Origin: Methylomarinum vadi
Lineage (GTDB): Bacteria > Pseudomonadota > Gammaproteobacteria > Methylococcales > Methylomonadaceae
Direction: 5' to 3'
Assembly: GCF_000733935.1 (NCBI RefSeq)
Contig: NZ_JPON01000001.1
Span: 2,278,501 to 2,342,500 of the forward strand
DNA length: 64,000 nt
The translations under genes and the position numbers were made by a program. Within the stretch, counting starts at the first letter, position 1; each line of letters opens with the position of its first letter. The notes below the pieces were generated by a model. The model was not told the DNA's origin, made no database searches, and saw only the letters and a program-made list of their open reading frames with translations. Shown in pieces: positions 16,306-24,950 of this stretch.

Positions 16306-16341
16306 GCGACGGGTAGCGGCTTTATCGCCGCTACCCGTCGC
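16306..16341. terminator. Perfect 15-bp hairpin between convergent genes
   Basis: GCGACGGGTAGCGGC (16306-16320) pairs without mismatch with GCCGCTACCCGTCGC (16327-16341) around TTTATC. It lies 17 bp after gloA and 18 bp after the end of the minus-strand response regulator gene, so it can serve both strands. No strong T-run follows on either side. Confidence 0.7.
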
Positions 16342-16359
16342 CCTAGCAGAAAGGCAATA

Positions 16360-16779
16360 TTACGCGCTATCCTGTTCGCTGTTGCGCGTCCAATAGGGCG
16401 CCAGTACCTGAATGGATGCCAGAAACTGGTCATAATCTGCCGGTTTAAGAATATAGCCCGAAATCCCCTTCATGAATGCCTGGTCGACGTCTTGCTGTTC
16501 TTTCGACGAGGTAATCATGACGACGGGAATGGCCTTGAACAAGGCATGCTCCTTGACGATGTCGAGGCATTCCAGCCCGTTCATTTTCGGCATGTTGATG
16601 TCCAATAAAATGACGCAAGGCAAGCCCTTTGTGGGCTGTTTTAAATAAGCGAGCGCTTCCTCGCCGTTATTGACGACCACCAATTCATTTTGCACCGCCA
16701 ATTGCCGGAAGGCACGTTTGACCGTCATCACATCGACCAAGTCATCTTCGACCAATAGAATAGGTTGAATTTTATTCAT
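16360..16779 (-). CDS. Single-domain response regulator (Rcp1-like)
   Basis: A 139-aa CheY-like receiver with no output domain. The acidic pair Asp12-Asp13, phospho-acceptor Asp60 (ILLDINMPKMNG), the Ser/Thr at MITSSKEQ and the Lys in ILKPADYD are all present. It begins within the last 8 bp of the large histidine kinase gene, so the kinase is its almost certain phosphodonor. Output must be by protein-protein contact. This type often accompanies cyanobacterial phytochromes and hybrid multidomain kinases. Confidence 0.92.
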   Translation of the reverse strand: MNKIQPILLVEDDLVDVMTVKRAFRQLAVQNELVVVNNGEEALAYLKQPTKGLPCVILLDINMPKMNGLECLDIVKEHALFKAIPVVMITSSKEQQDVDQAFMKGISGYILKPADYDQFLASIQVLAPYWTRNSEQDSA

Positions 16780-19700
16780 CTTTTATTGTTATTATTTTCG
16801 GGATGGTAAACAAAATCGAGCATCCCTGCCCCGCTTCGGACTCTATCCAGATCTTTCCGCCCCAACTATCGACAATTTTTTCGATCAAACTCAGGCCAAT
16901 GCCGGTGCTTTGACTCTGATCCTTGGGCTGCAAGGTTTGGAACAACTGGAACACTTTTTCCTGATATTTCTTGTCGATTCCAGGCCCGTTGTCGGCGACA
17001 CAAAATCGCCAATAATCCCTCTCCTCCCGACAACTGACTTCGACCAACCCCTGCTCCTTATCGTTGTATTTAACCGCATTATCGAGCAAGTTCTGGAAAA
17101 TCTGATACAGTCTGACTTTCTCCCCCTTTATAACAGGTAAGGGCGGCCTTATGCGAATTTTTATTTTTTCCGGCGGCGAGATGAGTTGAATCACATCCTC
17201 GACCAATTGACCGACATCGACCGGTTCGAGCATGTCCCTGACCCTTCCCACCCGCGAATACTGCAGGATGCCATCGATCATTTCGTGCATGCGTTTGGCC
17301 CTGCCCCTGAGCAAAGCCATCTGCTCCCTCCCCTCCTCATCGAATTGCCCAGCATAGTCCTCTTCAAGCCATCCTGCCAATTGATTAATCGCCCGCAGCG
17401 GCGCCTTCAAATCGTGCGATACCACGTAAGCAAAATTTTTCAGCTCTTCATTGGCCCGGTACAGCTCATCGGTTCTTTCCTGGACTCGTTTCTCCAACTC
17501 CTTATTCAACGATTCGATTTCCCATTGGCTTTGTTTCATATCCCGAACCAGCCGGGTATTCTGTAACGCAATGGCCGCCTGCGCCGTCAACAGTTTGGTG
17601 AGTTCCACTTGTTCGCGGGTGAAAACGGCTTTAATCAGTTTGTTTTCCAAATAAAGCACGCCCAATACGGTTTGCTGAATCAACAGCGGCATACACAAAA
17701 TCGACTTCAATTGCAGCTGTTGCACGGTCTCGTCCGTCATGAAATCGCCCTCGTCACAAGCGTTTTCCAACACCAACATCTCGCGGGTACGATAAACATA
17801 ATTGACGACGGCCCAACTCAAGCTGGTGGTATCGAGGTTACCTTCTTCGCTGATTTCCACTTCCACCTGGTCGCGTTTGATGCCCCGTGCGACGACTTGC
17901 AATTGTTGTTCGGCCAGAACAAAATACCCGGTGCGGGCGCCTAATCGTTCCATGACCGATTTCAATATCGTGCTGAGCAACAGATTGAGATCCAATTGCT
18001 GGGTAATCGCCCGAGTCGCCTGCAACAGATAATTGACATCGAGCATTAACGCTAGCGACTGCTCCGCATCGCCCTGTTCCTCTTGTAAGGACAGGGAATA
18101 TCGTTCCTGCAATTGGCGATATTTCGCCATGGCGGAACAACGATAGTAATCCCTGGCCGCCTGGAGCAGGTGCATGCCGGCCTGGTCATGCCGATGTCGG
18201 ATATAAAGTTGGCCGAGACGTTCCTTGAGATAGGCTTGCAATAATGTATATTCCTGTTCGACCGCCCGATCCAGCGCATCGAGGCAATAGCGCCGACAAT
18301 TACTGAAATCGTCTTGGTGGAAGGCTTGCTCCATCGACATGAACAAGCGATAAGGTTGCAAAATAGGGCCCAGTGCCGCCCAACTCTCGACCTGTTCGGT
18401 ACACTCCCGTAATATACGTTCCTCGTCTACGGACGGCTGGGAATACAAACGCAGTCCATTGACGTAACGAAAGACATACCACAAGCGATTGAGAATATTG
18501 TCGCTCAATCCCCGTAAGTAGGGCCGGGCCCGTTCCAAAGCTTGCTCCGCCTTACGGAAATTGCCGAGATAATGATGGCTGATGCCCTTTAATGTATAGT
18601 AACCGCCGATCGACACGACATGCTTGTCCAGTTCCCATTTCGCCAACATCGCCGCGATATCCGCTTCCGTATAACTGGCCTCACCATTGACCATCGGATC
18701 GCACCAACCGGCCACGGCGCTTTGCGCCAATCCCAGCGATAACGACAAATTGAATTTCTCCGAAAAAGCAATGCATTCGGCGGCAATTTCACCGACCTGG
18801 TCGAGATGTTTGCCCTGATGGATCAAATGCCAAATATACGGTCCGTAGGACAAACCGGCATTGTACAAGTCACCGCACCCCTTACCCCGATGAATGTTCT
18901 TGCGACATTGCTCGATGATATATTCGGAGCCGCGGCGGTTGTGCATGTTGGTCCATAAAATGCCGTTAATGCCCTTGGTCGCGCCGAAGGTGTCGGGATA
19001 GCGCTCGGACAGCGCCAGACCCAGGTCTTCGTAGCGGAACGACATTTCATAACGGCCCTGGCGTTGCAGGTACAAACCGACCATCGAAAAACCGTAAATG
19101 ACCGTCTCGTCGACGCCGCCGGCCAGACAGTTTTGGGTCGACTGAATCGCCGCCAGATATAACTGCGGCACCATGCCGGCCAGATAATAATCGGGGATCA
19201 ATTCGCTGTAGATGCCGGTCTCAATGCGCGTGGCTCGATCGCCGCTGGGCCTGATATCTAAAATTTGCTGCCAAACATCCTGATTGTCATGATGAATCTG
19301 CTCGATGATTTGCGCGGACTTGGTCAACGCCTCGTCATCGTCCTCTGGAATTGCGCGCCCGAAAAGTCTCAGGCCGCGATTGCCCAGTTCGATGGCTTGC
19401 TTGAATTTCCCCATCGAGGACAAGCCCGTCGTTTGTTCGTATAAACAATCGACCCGGTCGAGGTCGCTTTTTGCCTCCTCGATCAAAATATTGAGAATCT
19501 GCTCGGATTCCGGTTGATATCCCAGGGCCATTTCGGTGCGGGCCAAATATTTATGCAAGCTGAACAGAAACTCGTAGTGCTTATCCCAGGACAAATGCCG
19601 GGAGAGTTCACGGCTCTGGGAAAAGAAAAAATTGGCGTTTTCCATCGCCAGGGCTTTCATCGCCATGATCCCGGCATGGTAATTTAACCGAGCTTCGCGC

Positions 19701-21898
19701 AGTCGCTGTGCGTCGCTTTGGTGTTCGGGTCGTCCCTCATACAAATGTTCGACGATGCTGAACAAATTCGGCAAGTTTTCCAAATCGGCCTGGGGCGGAA
19801 TGGCCTTGAGCAACGCCTCGGCGATTTGCTGGTGCACCTGTCGTTTCATGTCGCGGTCCATGAAGCTTTCCGCGGCCGCCTGCACCTGATCGTGAAAGAA
19901 CAGGATTTGCTCCTTTTCCCGCAGCAGAATATTGTCGGCGAAACAAGCCGCCAGGGATTGATATAAATCGGCTAACGGCATGGCGGCGGCCAGGGCCAGC
20001 TCTTCGGCCTCGAAGCGAGCCCCCAGGCAAGCGGCGGTCGACACCAATTGCCGCGTACCGGTATCGAGCTTGGCGATCTTGTCCTTGAACAAATCCAGCG
20101 CCGACTCCGGCATGTCCGTATGGCGCAATTGCGCTTCGTCCCAAACCCAAACGCCGTCCTCGGCTAAATGTAAATGGCGGTAATCATGTAACCAACGCAA
20201 ACTTTCGTTAACGAACAGCGGGTTACCTCCCGAGGTCTGGAAAATCACCTCGGCCAAGGCTTCCGTTCGGGAAGGGTAGGTATTTAGGATGTAAGCCGTC
20301 ATCAGGTTTACTTCCGGCAAGCCCAGGGCATGCAAACGGATTTCCTGTAACGGGCGATTTTTTTGCCGGATTTTATTGATCAGCGCGGTCAATCGATGAC
20401 TGCCGTCCACTTCGTTATGGCGATAAGCGCCAATCCAGAACAGATAGGGATAATCCAGCGGATTGTCGAACAATCGTTCCAGCAGATCGAACGTGGCGCC
20501 ATCGCACCATTGCAGATCATCGATAAACAGCGTCACAGGATGTTCCTGACTGGCCAATGCCGCAATAAGTTTCCCCGCCACATCGTTGAAACGGTTACGA
20601 GCCTCCACCGGAGGCAAGTCGGCAACCGGCGGTTGCGGTCCGATGATCAATTCCAACTCCGGTAGCAGATCGATCATGAGTTGGGCATTTTCTCCCAATT
20701 GCGCGGAAATTCTGCTGTTCCAGTAACGGATTCTTTCGTCGTCCTCGGTCAGAAAAGTCTTGATCAACCCGGTTAATGCCTGAATTAACGTACTGTAAGG
20801 AATATGCTTCTTGAATTGGTCGAATTTCCCCGAGCAAAAATAGCCGGCATGGGAAACAATCGGTAATTGCAATTCCTGGATCAAACGGGTCTTGCCGATA
20901 CCCGACAATCCGGAGATCAGCGCAGCCCTGAAGACGCCGCTGCAGGCTTTGTTAAACTCTTCCAATAACAGTTTCTTTTCTTGGTCGCGGCCGACCATCA
21001 AGGAAGGGATGGTAATCCGGTTACTGTAATCCTTTTGCTTTAGGGTAAAACGGCTGATATGCCGATGTTGCCGCCAATCCTCAAGGCATTGTTGGATATC
21101 GGCGGCCAACCCGGAAGCAGTCTGATATCGTTTTTCCGGCGCTTTGACCAATAATTGTGTCACGATATTGCTCAACATCTTGGGCACCGCAGGATTGACT
21201 CGATTAACCGGGGTCGGAGTCTCGGCCAAATGCGAATGAATGATGGCAATCGGGTCCTTAAACAAAAACGGCGGCTTGCCAACCAGTAACGCGTAAAAAA
21301 TCATACCCAATGAATACAGATCGGTGGAATAAGTCACCGAATACTTGATCCTGCCGGTCTGTTCGGGCGATAAATAAGGCAAGGTCTGTGATCGGAAATG
21401 ATCGTGATAGATAAAATGGCTGATTTGATTAATGTCCAACACACGAACATCATCGATAATCTGTACCTGCAAGCTGACCGAGTCGAGCAAGATATTGGAG
21501 GGTTTGATGCTTTTATGGATATGTCCGGCCCGATGCCGCAGTTCTATCTGCGCGCAAAGAGATAGCATTATCCCCAGTATCGCTTCCAATCCCGGTGCGG
21601 CATTGTCCTGCAACCATTGCGTCAGGGTTTGCCCTTCCCACCAGGGTTGCAGCAGGCACAAGATTTCACTATCTGCCTGCAACACGGTTGGCACCGGCAC
21701 ATCCTGCAATCCCAGTTCCGTTAAGTGTTCGACCTGCTGAATTAGATAGGCCGCCAACTCGTCGTTACTGAACCGGTTATTGATTCTCTTGACGACAACC
21801 GGATCGTTCCTTTGACCATGAGGAAATGCCTTATAGACCTCGGCATGCATACTGGCTCCCAAAGATTTAACAATCCGATAATTCAACAGTTCTTTCAT
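16772..21898 (-). CDS. Giant protein kinase-like / AAA ATPase / GAF / sensor histidine kinase
   Basis: About 1,708 aa. In order: Ser/Thr protein kinase-like domain (about 5-270), AAA_16 ATPase (about 300-560, Walker A GLSGIGKT), a long alpha-helical TPR-like region (about 680-1230), GAF domain (about 1265-1430), coiled coil, HisKA with SHDLKAPLRAINQLAG and HATPase_c ending near 1700 (NLLDNAVKYN, DNGPGID, STGIGLSL). The kinase-like domain keeps the VVVKR lysine but has IHKSIKPSN where HRDLKPxN is expected, and IIDDV in place of DFG, so it may be a pseudokinase. I start at ATG 21898 because the family begins just before the glycine loop; an ATG at 21970 would add 24 residues. No clear RBS supports either. 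It overlaps the response regulator gene by 8 bp. The stimulus is unknown. Confidence 0.9.
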   Translation of the reverse strand: MKELLNYRIVKSLGASMHAEVYKAFPHGQRNDPVVVKRINNRFSNDELAAYLIQQVEHLTELGLQDVPVPTVLQADSEILCLLQPWWEGQTLTQWLQDNAAPGLEAILGIMLSLCAQIELRHRAGHIHKSIKPSNILLDSVSLQVQIIDDVRVLDINQISHFIYHDHFRSQTLPYLSPEQTGRIKYSVTYSTDLYSLGMIFYALLVGKPPFLFKDPIAIIHSHLAETPTPVNRVNPAVPKMLSNIVTQLLVKAPEKRYQTASGLAADIQQCLEDWRQHRHISRFTLKQKDYSNRITIPSLMVGRDQEKKLLLEEFNKACSGVFRAALISGLSGIGKTRLIQELQLPIVSHAGYFCSGKFDQFKKHIPYSTLIQALTGLIKTFLTEDDERIRYWNSRISAQLGENAQLMIDLLPELELIIGPQPPVADLPPVEARNRFNDVAGKLIAALASQEHPVTLFIDDLQWCDGATFDLLERLFDNPLDYPYLFWIGAYRHNEVDGSHRLTALINKIRQKNRPLQEIRLHALGLPEVNLMTAYILNTYPSRTEALAEVIFQTSGGNPLFVNESLRWLHDYRHLHLAEDGVWVWDEAQLRHTDMPESALDLFKDKIAKLDTGTRQLVSTAACLGARFEAEELALAAAMPLADLYQSLAACFADNILLREKEQILFFHDQVQAAAESFMDRDMKRQVHQQIAEALLKAIPPQADLENLPNLFSIVEHLYEGRPEHQSDAQRLREARLNYHAGIMAMKALAMENANFFFSQSRELSRHLSWDKHYEFLFSLHKYLARTEMALGYQPESEQILNILIEEAKSDLDRVDCLYEQTTGLSSMGKFKQAIELGNRGLRLFGRAIPEDDDEALTKSAQIIEQIHHDNQDVWQQILDIRPSGDRATRIETGIYSELIPDYYLAGMVPQLYLAAIQSTQNCLAGGVDETVIYGFSMVGLYLQRQGRYEMSFRYEDLGLALSERYPDTFGATKGINGILWTNMHNRRGSEYIIEQCRKNIHRGKGCGDLYNAGLSYGPYIWHLIHQGKHLDQVGEIAAECIAFSEKFNLSLSLGLAQSAVAGWCDPMVNGEASYTEADIAAMLAKWELDKHVVSIGGYYTLKGISHHYLGNFRKAEQALERARPYLRGLSDNILNRLWYVFRYVNGLRLYSQPSVDEERILRECTEQVESWAALGPILQPYRLFMSMEQAFHQDDFSNCRRYCLDALDRAVEQEYTLLQAYLKERLGQLYIRHRHDQAGMHLLQAARDYYRCSAMAKYRQLQERYSLSLQEEQGDAEQSLALMLDVNYLLQATRAITQQLDLNLLLSTILKSVMERLGARTGYFVLAEQQLQVVARGIKRDQVEVEISEEGNLDTTSLSWAVVNYVYRTREMLVLENACDEGDFMTDETVQQLQLKSILCMPLLIQQTVLGVLYLENKLIKAVFTREQVELTKLLTAQAAIALQNTRLVRDMKQSQWEIESLNKELEKRVQERTDELYRANEELKNFAYVVSHDLKAPLRAINQLAGWLEEDYAGQFDEEGREQMALLRGRAKRMHEMIDGILQYSRVGRVRDMLEPVDVGQLVEDVIQLISPPEKIKIRIRPPLPVIKGEKVRLYQIFQNLLDNAVKYNDKEQGLVEVSCREERDYWRFCVADNGPGIDKKYQEKVFQLFQTLQPKDQSQSTGIGLSLIEKIVDSWGGKIWIESEAGQGCSILFTIPKIITIKDE

Positions 21899-22079
21899 CT
21901 TTACGTAACTATTAATTGATACTATGGGCGGTTGGAATATATCATGCCTCACATACTTGAAACGCCGCATTTTAATTTATCAATGTTTAAATAAAATGTA
22001 TGCTATAACATTAATTTTAATGAAGTAAAAATCGACCGAAGCTGTCGGAACTAAAGATTGCCATGCGATTTTGCATCCA

Positions 22080-23279
22080 ATGAAAACGGACCTCCCCCCC
22101 AAAGACAAGGACACAATCATTAGCCGGGAACAGAGCAATGCTTTGCTGAAGATCCAGCGCGATATCCTGGCACAATTGGCGCTCGGAAACGAGCATCAAT
22201 CCATTTTGGATGCCTTATGTAAAACCGCCGAAAGCATGGTCGACAATGCTGTCGCCTCGATCATGGTATTCGACAAAACCCGCAGTTGTCTCAACGTGAT
22301 TGCCGCGCCGTCCATTCCCCCGTCCGCCATAACACAGCTCAATGGTTTGGCACCGGGTCCCCAGGCCGGGTCTTGCGGCACCTCTGTCTTCTGTAACGAA
22401 GCCCAGTATGTTTTCAACACTCTCCGCGACGATCGCTGGAAAAATCTTAAACAATTTGCCGTCGATTTTAATATCGGCGCGTGCTGGTCCAATCCCATTA
22501 GGATAAATGACCATGACCCTATTGGCTCCTTTGCGCTATCGAGTTTCGAACCCGGACAACCTTCCGAATTCTGCAAACGCCTGTTGGAAACCTGCGCCTA
22601 TATCGCCGGTATCGTCATCAAAAGACAACAGGATGAAGATCAACTGTGGAAACTGGCTCATTATGACCCTCTGACCGACTTGCCGAACCGCTCTTTTTTT
22701 CTCCATCACCTCGAACACGCCATCCAAATCGCCGCACGCACGCGGCAGAAATTGGCCGTGCTGTTTTTGGACATGGACAAATTCAAGGACATCAACGACA
22801 CCCAAGGCCATATCGAAGGAGACCGGGTTCTAAAGTATATTGCCGACAATATTCGGGCAAACATCCGTGGCGGCGACACCTTGGCCCGGCTTGGCGGCGA
22901 TGAATTTGTCGTGTTGATCGAAAACCTTATCGATACCCAGCAACTCAGCGCTATTTGCGAAAAGTTATGCGACTCTTTCCCTGCAAAATTATCCATCAAT
23001 AATATCGATTACCCGCTCTCCATCAGTGTCGGCGTCAGTGTTTATCCCGAGCATGGCAAAACGGCCGAAATATTACTGCGCAACGCCGATACCGCGATGT
23101 ACGAAGCTAAAAAACAAGGACCCGGCCGCTATCATTTCTATCACGACACCTTGACCGAAAGCGTGACCGAACGTCTGCAACTGACCGCCGATATGCGTCT
23201 GTCGCTGGAACAGGAGCACTTCCTCATTCATTATCAACCCCAATATTGCTGCAAAAACGGGCACATCGTGGGCGCCTAA
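22080..23279 (+). CDS. GAF-GGDEF protein truncated at the EAL Glu codon
   Basis: A 399-aa first part of a GGDEF-EAL gene. The GAF domain (about 30-175) is followed by an intact diguanylate cyclase domain: DPLTDLPNRSFFLHHLE, DMDKFKDINDTQGH, LGGDEF, and an RGGD inhibitory site five residues before GGDEF. It ends in HIVGA-TAA, the TAA (23277-23279) standing where the EAL Glu codon should be; the frame continues downstream. The truncated product could still make c-di-GMP. I chose ATG 22080; a TTG at 22071 is possible. Neither has a clear RBS. The gene is divergent from the giant kinase. Confidence 0.85.
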   Translation: MKTDLPPKDKDTIISREQSNALLKIQRDILAQLALGNEHQSILDALCKTAESMVDNAVASIMVFDKTRSCLNVIAAPSIPPSAITQLNGLAPGPQAGSCGTSVFCNEAQYVFNTLRDDRWKNLKQFAVDFNIGACWSNPIRINDHDPIGSFALSSFEPGQPSEFCKRLLETCAYIAGIVIKRQQDEDQLWKLAHYDPLTDLPNRSFFLHHLEHAIQIAARTRQKLAVLFLDMDKFKDINDTQGHIEGDRVLKYIADNIRANIRGGDTLARLGGDEFVVLIENLIDTQQLSAICEKLCDSFPAKLSINNIDYPLSISVGVSVYPEHGKTAEILLRNADTAMYEAKKQGPGRYHFYHDTLTESVTERLQLTADMRLSLEQEHFLIHYQPQYCCKNGHIVGA

Positions 23280-23951
23280 GCGCTGGTTCGCTGGCAACAC
23301 CCCGGCAAAGGCTGGATTGCACCGGATATCTTCATTCCCATTGCCGAACAATCGGGTTTGATTCAAGAATTGGGCCTGTACGTCCTGACTACCGCCTGTC
23401 GCCAGTGCCTCGCTTGGTGGCAACGAGGCTTGCCGCGCTTTCAATTGGCCGTGAACCTGTCGTTCAAAGAGCTACGTCCGGGCTTCGCCAGACAATTACG
23501 TCACGTTCTCGAAAACATGGCCTTTCCTCTCGCTAATCTGGAGATTGAAGTCACCGAAAGTCAGATTATGAAATTCGAACACCTAGACGAATTACGCGCC
23601 CTCCACCAATTAGGCATCGAAATAGCCATGGACGATTTCGGTACCGGCCATTCCTCGCTTGCCCAACTCAAACACCTTCCCATCTCCAAGCTGAAAATCG
23701 ACCGCTCTTTCGTCATCGACATTCCCGACCATGATAATGACAATGTCATTGTCTCCACTATCATCGATATGGCTCACAGCTTAGGTTTGAAGGTACTCGC
23801 CGAAGGCGTCGAAACCGAACAACAACAGGAATTTCTGATTTCCAGAGGGTGCGACTTATTACAGGGTTATTTATTGAACAAACCGATACCAGCCGAGCAA
23901 TTTGAACGCATACTAATCGAACAATTGCCTCTCGAGTCAGAAAATAAGTGA
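23280..23951 (+). pseudogene. EAL phosphodiesterase domain cut off by a stop codon
   Basis: In-frame continuation of the GGDEF gene after the TAA. It reads ALVRWQHPGKG...FIPIAEQSGLI, NLSFKEL, DDFGTGHSSL, KIDRSFV, EGVETEQQQ and QGYLLNKPIP: all EAL-family signatures except the Glu of EAL itself. No frameshift is present. A single G-to-T change (GAA to TAA) explains the break. No strong RBS or ATG starts the remainder, so it is probably not translated separately. A recent mutation, a sequencing error or suppression of the stop are the alternatives. Confidence 0.8.
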
Positions 23952-24350
23952 TAATGAGTTGAAATGCTCAAAGATTTAGCAAACTTATGCGCTTTATCAA
24001 TCCCTTGCCGGTCTGTTTAGCAGTATTTCGTGGAAAGTGAAAGCGAAATTCTTGACTATCCAGGGGTGCATGCTATTTACCGGCTAACGGGTTAAAACAC
24101 AAAGGCTAGCACAATTATAGTGCAGCCCCTGAATTGATAAGAATAAAGGAACGACTCAAAAGCGTAACGCCCTGTCTCGCTTAGGGCTGCCACACTGAAA
24201 AAATCGTCCTAGTTTTCAGCGGTAGCCGATAGCGAAGTGGCTTATCACCGGCCAAATGAAACCACTTGCCTTGATTGGATCGGGAGCGTGCCTTCCTGTT
24301 CGCCCTTCGCTACGGATTGAACCGGTAGTTGCTTAGAAATTTATAGACAA
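23952..24350. other. 399-bp stretch without a supported gene
   Basis: Between the EAL remnant and the CydX-GGDEF gene there is no convincing ORF. TTGACT (24052-24057) and TATTTA (24074-24079) are spaced 16 bp and could be an orphan plus-strand promoter. CTGAAAA (24195-24201) and TTTTCAG (24213-24219) form a small inverted repeat. A short ncRNA is possible but unsupported. Confidence 0.4.
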
Positions 24351-24941
24351 TCAAGCCGCTAATTCGTCCAATTGGACCTTGGCAATCGTCAACAGCTTCT
24401 CGGCTTCTTCTGCCGTATTCAGTCCGTCAACCCTGAATTGTCCGGCATGATCGGAATACTCTACGACCGAAACCCTGGCCTCGGCGGCAATGTTGCCGGG
24501 GGTTTTGACCTGGGCATGAATATCGCTCTGAAGTTTATGGGCAATGCGTTCGGCACGGTCTTGCGAGGCGCCGGGCAATGCCAACAAGAACGCTTCCTCG
24601 CCGACCCGGGCGGCGATATCCACCCCGACACGAATATCCTTTTTCATCGTTTCCACGACCCTCAGCAAGGTCGTATCCATTTCATGATCCAACAAGGCAT
24701 GCTTGACTTTAAAATCCCTTAGACTGATATAAAGCAACGAAAACGGCAAACCGCTGCGGCGGGAATTGTCGACTTTTTCCGCGATTCTAGTCATCATGCT
24801 GTCCCTGCACAGCAATCGCGTCAAAGGATCGAGCACTTCGTTTTCCTTGACCAGGGCCAATTGCGCTTCCAGCCTCAATACATTGATGATGCCTAACGAA
24901 CAGGCCAACAACACCCCCAGAATCCAACTGAAATACCACAT
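24351..24941 (-). CDS. CydX fused to a degenerate GGDEF domain
   Basis: A 196-aa protein. Residues 1-25 (MWYFSWILGVLLACSLG then IINVLRLE) match the small cytochrome bd subunit CydX almost residue for residue: one transmembrane helix beginning MWYF-WILG. From about residue 38 comes a GGDEF-like domain: DPLTRLLCRDSMMTRI, a metal-site region reading YISLRDFKVKHALLDHEMD, and ARVGEEAFLLALPG where GG(D/E)EF is expected. The motif is VGEEA, so cyclase activity is unlikely. Its ATG follows cydB by 9 bp, with AGGAG overlapping the cydB stop, the classical place for cydX. A CydX role in oxidase assembly is inferred; the cytosolic part might sense c-di-GMP/GTP or only interact. Confidence 0.85.
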   Translation of the reverse strand: MWYFSWILGVLLACSLGIINVLRLEAQLALVKENEVLDPLTRLLCRDSMMTRIAEKVDNSRRSGLPFSLLYISLRDFKVKHALLDHEMDTTLLRVVETMKKDIRVGVDIAARVGEEAFLLALPGASQDRAERIAHKLQSDIHAQVKTPGNIAAEARVSVVEYSDHAGQFRVDGLNTAEEAEKLLTIAKVQLDELAA

Positions 24942-24950
24942 GGCAATCTC

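Noticed and set aside
22063-22080. ATG at 22063 as start of the GGDEF gene
   Set aside because: It is in a different reading frame from the GAF-GGDEF protein.
24052-24079. Orphan promoter and ncRNA in the 24-kb gap
   Set aside because: TTGACT and TATTTA at 16 bp fit only loosely, and no terminator follows at a suitable distance.
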